Source: Tipula vernalis
Lineage: Eukaryota; Arthropoda; Insecta; Diptera; Tipulidae
Direction: 5' to 3'
Length of the DNA stretch: 64,000 nt
Assembly: GCA_958295665.1 (NCBI GenBank)
Contig: OY282558.1
Coordinates: forward strand, 115,310,838-115,374,837
Shown here: positions 60,201-64,000 of the stretch, in pieces
How positions within the stretch are numbered: position 1 is the first letter of the stretch
Layout of the letters: every line of letters begins with the position of its first letter
Translations under genes and position numbers: made by a program
The notes under the pieces: model-generated
Seen by the model: the letters and a program-made list of their open reading frames with translations, nothing else
Told to the model about the DNA's origin: nothing
Databases searched by the model: none

Positions 60201-60851
60201 TACATTCGTTGGATTATTAAGGAACTTGACTTTGTTCCCTAGAATATTTAATTCTGAGGTGCTGTACAAAATATCCACTTTATTACCGTTAAGGAAATCT
60301 CTTCCGAGAATTCCATCTTGTTCGATTGGAAACTCGTCTTCAACCACGTGGAATTTCTGCGGGATTCTGAGATATGATGTGATGTCCACATGTGTGTAAA
60401 CACATCCAAGGGTGATAGTGGCTTCTTTGCCGATTCCCTTTAACATTACTTTACCATACTGGTCTATTTCTTGAGGACTTTTAATCATTTTACTCTTGAT
60501 TAAAGAGACTGAAGCACCAGAATCTATTAAGAGGGTAGATTTTTCGGTTGATGCTGCTAATTTCAATCTCACCGTATCATGCGCGAATTTGTGCTTTGAT
60601 ACTAGATTGATTTGGTAGGAATTTAAAATTTCAGTAGGTGTATGGATTTGAGCTATAGTGGTAAATGGTTTAATTGGTGGCCAAACTTCATTTGGTTCCT
60701 CCGGTTTTACTGGAATGGGGGCATGTTTAGGAATTGGGATAGGATGTGGTGGTGAAACAGTGACCTGGCCATTTAATTCGGCCTTTGATTGATTCATTGA
60801 GACATTGCTCAATGGGTATATCGCTTGATCTATTGCTATGTCTTCTGACAC
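57270..60851 (-). CDS. pol: Pol polyprotein of the errantivirus (protease, RT, RNase H, integrase)
   Basis: 1193 codons without interruption, counted from 60851. Aspartic protease has DSGAS at about residues 110-114 and ILGRDF at about 181. RT has motif A LDMANGYHQ (Asp at about 464), MPFGMKN, and YLDD at about 526-529. RNase H has TTDASEYGVG at about 673 and TDHKPL at about 740. Integrase has a His2Cys2 zinc domain (His about 862 and 869, Cys about 899 and 902) and DDE residues at about 931, 991 and 1027. The GPF motif near the C-terminus is part of IWVGPFTVIK. All catalytic residues appear present. The frame is open further upstream through the 57-bp repeat as far as a TAA at 61416-61418, so the true start is unclear. 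Confidence 0.9.
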   Translation of the reverse strand: MSEDIAIDQAIYPLSNVSMNQSKAELNGQVTVSPPHPIPIPKHAPIPVKPEEPNEVWPPIKPFTTIAQIHTPTEILNSYQINLVSKHKFAHDTVRLKLAASTEKSTLLIDSGASVSLIKSKMIKSPQEIDQYGKVMLKGIGKEATITLGCVYTHVDITSYLRIPQKFHVVEDEFPIEQDGILGRDFLNGNKVDILYSTSELNILGNKVKFLNNPTNVRLPPREEVIVQIKTPTNNSYLCNSEEIMQGVFVGNCLIQPNMLRAQVSIVNTNPSEIIIEDFVPKLTELSQYDILQINHEFENNNMHHFKNRDDLVLNQVVTNLDKNLNFEESSSILELIREFADIFFIEGDKLSSVPGVRHQVNLHNDTPPINIRQYRVPQTLKTEINTQVKKMLNDEIITHSTSPFNSPLLVVPKKPDKSGKPKWRVVVDFRRVNEATIGDSFPLPLINDIFDQLGHSQYFSTLDMANGYHQIEMDPIDRHKTAFSTDFGHFEFLRMPFGMKNSQSTFQRMINNVLLGQQGLKCFVYLDDVIVYGRNLRDHNNKLRDIFSALRRSNLKIQTEKCQFLSKEIQYLGHIITPQGIKPNPKTVEAIVNFPVLRNMRETKSFLGLTSYYRKFVPAFSTIAEPLHKLTQKRTKFEWSEKSQSAFEFLKSKITSSPILQYPDFDRTFILTTDASEYGVGAILSQIHDGSDLPIAYASRSLKVAERNYSTIEKEMLATKWAVEIFRPYLFGRKFVIKTDHKPLVGDLKNASKRILKWRLQLAEYDYKVVHVSGKANTGADALSRIRQEEIKVITRAQAKLLPSPTIPPTIPPTVDLPSSHITEIQPFSSGININDHGIKQRNVQIIINPSVKAQILREKHDLPLGGHAGVFRTYKRIRMEYYWPSMLRDVRNYVRKCKKCKRNKASKRTRVPLVLTNTAEHPFQRVALDIVGPLPLTDSRNKYILTFQDDLTKFSGAIPLPDEKASTVAKALCEQYITKLGAPEKILTDMGSNFMSNLFENICKLLKIKHLTTTSFHPQTNGALERSHNTLKEYLRNFADIDHSNWDEMVHYAMFVYNTTPHCSTNFTPYELLFGRPALVPTAVRREPQPVYNYDDYVSELKARLQLAHHIARINILKNKEKAKTNYDRGTSSFQVNAGDLVWLRNEMRKTKQDPIWVGPFTVIKTLSPTNTLVDIRGREKNIHNNRLKRD

Positions 60852-60929
60852 CAGATTACCTGAGACAATACTAGTACTAGTTTTATTTGAGCTAGTTGAT
60901 GTGTTTGAGGCGTGGCTCGTTTGATTTGA

Positions 60930-61430
60930 TTTTCCACTTGAGATGGAACTCGCTTGATTAAATTTTCCACTCGAGATGGAACTCGGTGGGATTGTCGAGA
61001 CATAGCTCGCTTGATTTGGTTTTCCACTCGAGACGGAACTCGGTGGGATTGTCGAGACATAGCTCGCTTGATTTGATTTTCCACTCGAGACGGAACTCGG
61101 TGGGATTGTCGAGACGTGGCTCGCTTGATTTGATTTTCCACTCGAGACGGAACTCGGTGGGATTGTCGAGACGTGGCTCGCTTGATTAGATTTTCCACTC
61201 GAGACGGAACTCGGTGGGATTGTCGAGACGTGGCTCGCTTGATTAGATTTTCCACTCGAGACGGAACTCGGTGGGATTGTCGAGACGTGGCTCGCTTGAT
61301 TAGATTTTCCACTCGAGACGGAACTCGGTGGGATTGTCGAGACGTGGCTCGCTTGATTAGATTTTCCACTCGAGACGGAACTCGGTGGGATTGTCGAGAC
61401 ATAGCTCGCTTGATTTTATTTTATTACTGA
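60930..61430 (-). repeat. 57-bp tandem repeat at the gag-pol junction
   Basis: Seven full 57-bp units (60973-61371) with partial units at both ends, nearly identical. 57 is a multiple of three, so frames stay open. In the pol frame each unit encodes 19 residues rich in Ser and Pro (STIPPSSVSSGKS-like). In the gag frame it encodes a basic unit (SRQSHRVPSRVENLIKRAT-like). The plus-strand frames across it are shadows. Confidence 0.9.
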
Positions 61431-61534
61431 GGCGGAACTCAGTTGTGGTTTATGTTTAATGGATATCCGTTGTATGTTGCTTGGTCGTTGGATTTGTTCT
61501 TGGTAGTGGAATTTTACAGTGGGACTCGCCTGAG

Positions 61535-63010
61535 TTACAGTTGGTGCGTTTGTCGCTCGACGAGCCCATGCTCGTTTCCCTGTTGAATTGCTGCATCATT
61601 GTCTACTACATCATCATCTATATAGTTTATTCTTAGATTTTGTAGATTGCTGTTTAATTGTTCCATACCGTTGGATCCTCTTGGTTGCGTCCGTGGTGGA
61701 TAACTCTGTTGGGAATTCCTAATCATATAGTCGTTCCTTTGATTTAGTCGATCATTTGCGTGCCTGAGAGGATGGTAGTTATAGTTCGAGTTGTTGTTTT
61801 GCCGGAAGTTCTGCTGTTCGGGTCTGTAGTTTTGCCTGAGCTCGTTTGGTTGAGTTGTTCTTTGTTGAAAGAACCCTTCATCACGCCGGGCATCGTTCAT
61901 CTTCTTTGTTCTACATTCTTCTATAGAATGCCCTCGTCTCTTGCAGTATCTGCAAGACATTAGAGGCGGATGCTGAATTGGTTGTTTTTGGTTCAACACA
62001 TTCTCTGGGCAAATTTTTGCTACATGGCCTATTTTTCCACAGATCTGACAAACTTCACTCGATATTCGTTGAACTGTTTGTTTTTGACTAGCAGTGTTTT
62101 TGAAGCAATTTTTAGCTACATGCCCTATTTTTTCGCATAACTGACATTTTGGTTTTTCGAGTGTATTCGCTTTATTGAGGTTTTGAACATAGCCTAATTG
62201 TTTTTCAAGCTTATCTGCAACTAGCACCAACTCTCTGATTGGTGTTTCCGAGATCATTGTTAGGTGAGCTTTGATCATACCATTATTTAGACCTCCGATG
62301 AAGGCATCTCTTTCTAGCGATTCCAGAAACGCTTTTGGTAGTGCATTATCTTCACCAAATTTTGCTCGAACTCCTGCTTCGTAATCTAAAGCGTAACTTT
62401 GTACTCTTGTGCCAAATTCAGAGCAATCTTCCGATGCGCCCTGGCTGGCTGAGTATAGTCTTTTACTAAGGGATTCGATTGAATGTGATGGCAGGAATTT
62501 GCTTGTGATCAGCTTGAACAAATCTTTTAAGCTGCTAATTCTCGCATCCCTCATTAGGGTGTAAGCTTTACCCCGGAGGCGTAGCTTAACCTCTTCTAAC
62601 AGGGTTTCTGCTTGTTCAATATTTGCTGACTCGATTTTTTGGTTTGCGGCTTTACACGCGTCGATAAAATAGTGCACTTCACTACTATCGACATCTTGTT
62701 GGCCATAGAATATTGGTATTCTACGTTCCACTAAATTTTGAATTTCGATGTCGGTTAATGCTACCATTTTGGATATAATTTTCCTGTATACGGGACGAAC
62801 TGAATGTTTGCGAAAAACTGTGAGGGGTGGCTCTAGCTTAGCACTAGGATCGCTATTTATTCGTGTTCTAGTTACTACGGGGGAGAACGCGATTGAACCA
62901 CTAGATTCGCTATCTAAACGTTTTCTGGTAGGAACGGGGGAATACTGAACCGAAATATCAGATTCACTACCTAATCTAATCTTTACTGCAGGATTTGATT
63001 TGTCTTGCAT
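61535..63010 (-). CDS. gag: Gag polyprotein of the errantivirus
   Basis: 491 residues from the ATG at 63010, about 95 bases inside the 5' LTR boundary. The N-terminal ~90 residues contain two or three copies of a Ser/Arg-rich unit (KIRLGSESDI, RKRLDSESSG, RTRINSDPSA). A Gypsy-type capsid region follows (LKDLFKLITSKFLPSHS, then SQGASEDCSEFGTRVQSYAL). Three CCHC zinc knuckles come next: CQLCEKIGHVAKNC, CQICGKIGHVAKIC and CRYCKRRGHSIEEC. An Asn/Gln/Arg-rich tail completes it. The zinc knuckles bind the genomic RNA during packaging in the family. It ends before the 57-bp repeat, and pol is in another frame. Confidence 0.88.
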   Translation of the reverse strand: MQDKSNPAVKIRLGSESDISVQYSPVPTRKRLDSESSGSIAFSPVVTRTRINSDPSAKLEPPLTVFRKHSVRPVYRKIISKMVALTDIEIQNLVERRIPIFYGQQDVDSSEVHYFIDACKAANQKIESANIEQAETLLEEVKLRLRGKAYTLMRDARISSLKDLFKLITSKFLPSHSIESLSKRLYSASQGASEDCSEFGTRVQSYALDYEAGVRAKFGEDNALPKAFLESLERDAFIGGLNNGMIKAHLTMISETPIRELVLVADKLEKQLGYVQNLNKANTLEKPKCQLCEKIGHVAKNCFKNTASQKQTVQRISSEVCQICGKIGHVAKICPENVLNQKQPIQHPPLMSCRYCKRRGHSIEECRTKKMNDARRDEGFFQQRTTQPNELRQNYRPEQQNFRQNNNSNYNYHPLRHANDRLNQRNDYMIRNSQQSYPPRTQPRGSNGMEQLNSNLQNLRINYIDDDVVDNDAAIQQGNEHGLVERQTHQL

Positions 63011-63087
63011 GAACTTTATGCAAGTTGGTTAGACTAATGCTATTGTTGTGTCGACTGTCGAAAGTTACTGAACTGCCCTAAGCGGAA

Positions 63088-63106
63088 ACTTTATCTACAG
63101 CGCCAA
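63088..63106 (-). promoter_or_regulatory. Primer-binding region of the errantivirus
   Basis: Directly inside the 5' LTR the element strand reads TTGGCGCTGTAGATAAAG. TGG matches the universal tRNA CCA end, offset by one base from the LTR. The tRNA is not assigned; TGGCGC starts are common among Gypsy-type elements. Confidence 0.6.
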
Positions 63107-64000
63107 TGTTATATATATATATATATATTATATATATTTATTTGTATTCTCTTAAATCTAATTCTAACTCGCTTAAATGTTATTGTCCTAATACCTATTT
63201 CCACTAGCTGGTTATATATTTTTTTTGTAGAGAAACGAAATTGGTTCAATAATTCCGAGCTTGCCACTGGTGGGGGCTATTACCGGAATTATGCAACTTT
63301 TCGTTATGAATTGAGAAATGCCGTTTTAGGCACGGTGTTAATAGAGCTAATCGGATACCTTGGACAATAACTAACAAACGAAACTTGTGCGTAGCACTTA
63401 TATGTTCTTTTGTCAGCTTTGTATCAAGGCCTGGGCGTGAAGGTTAGTGGCTGGAATACTTACAATTTTTCTGGATCTTGTGGTATGCTCTCTGGATCGA
63501 ATTGACGAATAAACGGAAATTATATTTTATTTACCTATTTATTATTCTTTCTTTTTCTTAATAAGTGTTTACTTGGTGAAGTTTTTAGATACAATTTCTT
63601 TATTTTGTTAAAATATGCTGTTCTTATATACTAAAAAAGTGTGTAATGTTTTACACTAACAATAACATTGACACATACAATTTTTGTTGTAACCTACTAA
63701 AGTCGTTTACCCTTAAATATTTATTAAATTCGGGCAAATTGCATTTTTCATAAAATAATTATTTAATTATTTGGGTCGTTTGATACAATGTAGTGTTGAA
63801 TTGATTTTTTTGTGTATTCATCGATAAGATTATCGTTACATTCTTTTTATTGCTACCAGACAATTTTATGTGTTACAATTGTTTTCTTGTTTTCAAATAT
63901 AATTGTTGTTTTTGTTATGTTTCTTATTTACTCTTATTACTATATGTTATCGTAATTTCAAGTTCGACCACCTGATTATTTTGTGTATACAATGTTTCTA
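63107..64000 (-). repeat. 5' LTR of the errantivirus (cut by window end)
   Basis: 894 of an expected ~1036 bp are present. It matches the LTR at 52058 except for one extra TA unit in the opening run. Confidence 0.9.

Larger units (their letters stand above)
52058..64000 (-). mobile_element. Errantivirus-like endogenous retrovirus, near-intact, inserted in the BEL element
   Basis: In element order (right to left) it has a 5' LTR (63107 to beyond 64000), a primer-binding region starting TGGCGCTGTAG, gag, a 57-bp tandem repeat, pol, a 97-codon ORF, env, a T/A-rich tail region, a purine tract (GGAGGGAAGG on the minus strand, about 53094-53103) and the 3' LTR. The LTRs appear identical over ~890 comparable bases except for one TA unit. 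Gag, Pol and Env frames are open, with all key motifs present. It splits a BEL/Pao integrase at 52057. The far LTR end should fall near 64142, outside the window, so the target duplication cannot be checked. Confidence 0.9.

Noticed and set aside
60986..61430. Plus-strand frames with repeated GLSRHSSLDL and DGTRWDCRD units
   Set aside because: They are antisense shadows of the 57-bp tandem repeat, kept open because the unit is a multiple of three.

Overview
This is an AT-rich eukaryotic window that looks like intergenic or heterochromatic DNA of an insect, most likely a brachyceran fly. The evidence is an errantivirus (Gypsy-type insect endogenous retrovirus) with env, a roo-like BEL/Pao element with env, Jockey- and R1-clade LINE remnants, mariner/Tc1 remnants, and many TTA-, TA- or TTAA-flanked non-autonomous DNA elements. 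There are no bacterial features. Almost everything is transposable-element sequence of different ages, much of it nested. Only one plausible host gene is visible.

Left part (1-11000). The 5' end of a minus-strand Gypsy element runs off the window edge (1-640). It is followed by a 3000-bp non-coding retroposon with 23-bp target duplications and an AATC-repeat tail (831-3830), an R1-clade LINE ruin (about 5080-6435), a ~110-bp satellite array (6960-7800), a 446-bp foldback (7998-8443) and a GATGGTAT minisatellite (about 9040-9720).

Middle (11000-39000). A small secreted-protein gene, possibly of the GM2-activator/ML type, appears to lie on the minus strand. Its signal-peptide exon is at 20748-20825 and its last two exons are at 11031-11551, with a 9.2-kb intron between. 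That intron holds a copia fragment, a TA microsatellite, a mariner remnant and a second satellite array. Two CAGTGGCGTAACTA-type inverted termini (15814 and 25912) belong to a family of large satellite-bearing elements. A Tc1-like element (28916-35040) is split by a TTA-flanked insertion (29877-34618), which itself carries another partial copy of the CAGTGGCG family. A short sibling of the 3-kb retroposon, again with a 23-bp duplication, is at 36061-36364. Two hairpin MITEs follow.

Right part (39000-64000). A deleted Gypsy element with a SAP-domain Gag (39061-42466) keeps both LTRs but has lost reverse transcriptase, RNase H and the integrase core. A solo LTR of the same family lies at 43075-43563. 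All three copies abut ATAT. A 1.06-kb foldback (43890-44948) carries a younger MITE in one arm. A Jockey-type LINE ruin (about 45067-47240) and a degraded BEL/Pao element with env (about 48700-52057) come next. The BEL integrase is interrupted by a structurally near-intact minus-strand errantivirus (52058 to beyond 64000) with gag, pol, a 97-codon accessory ORF and env. Its LTRs differ by only one TA unit over ~890 comparable bases. All element assignments are by eye from motifs and repeat structure; no database search was possible.
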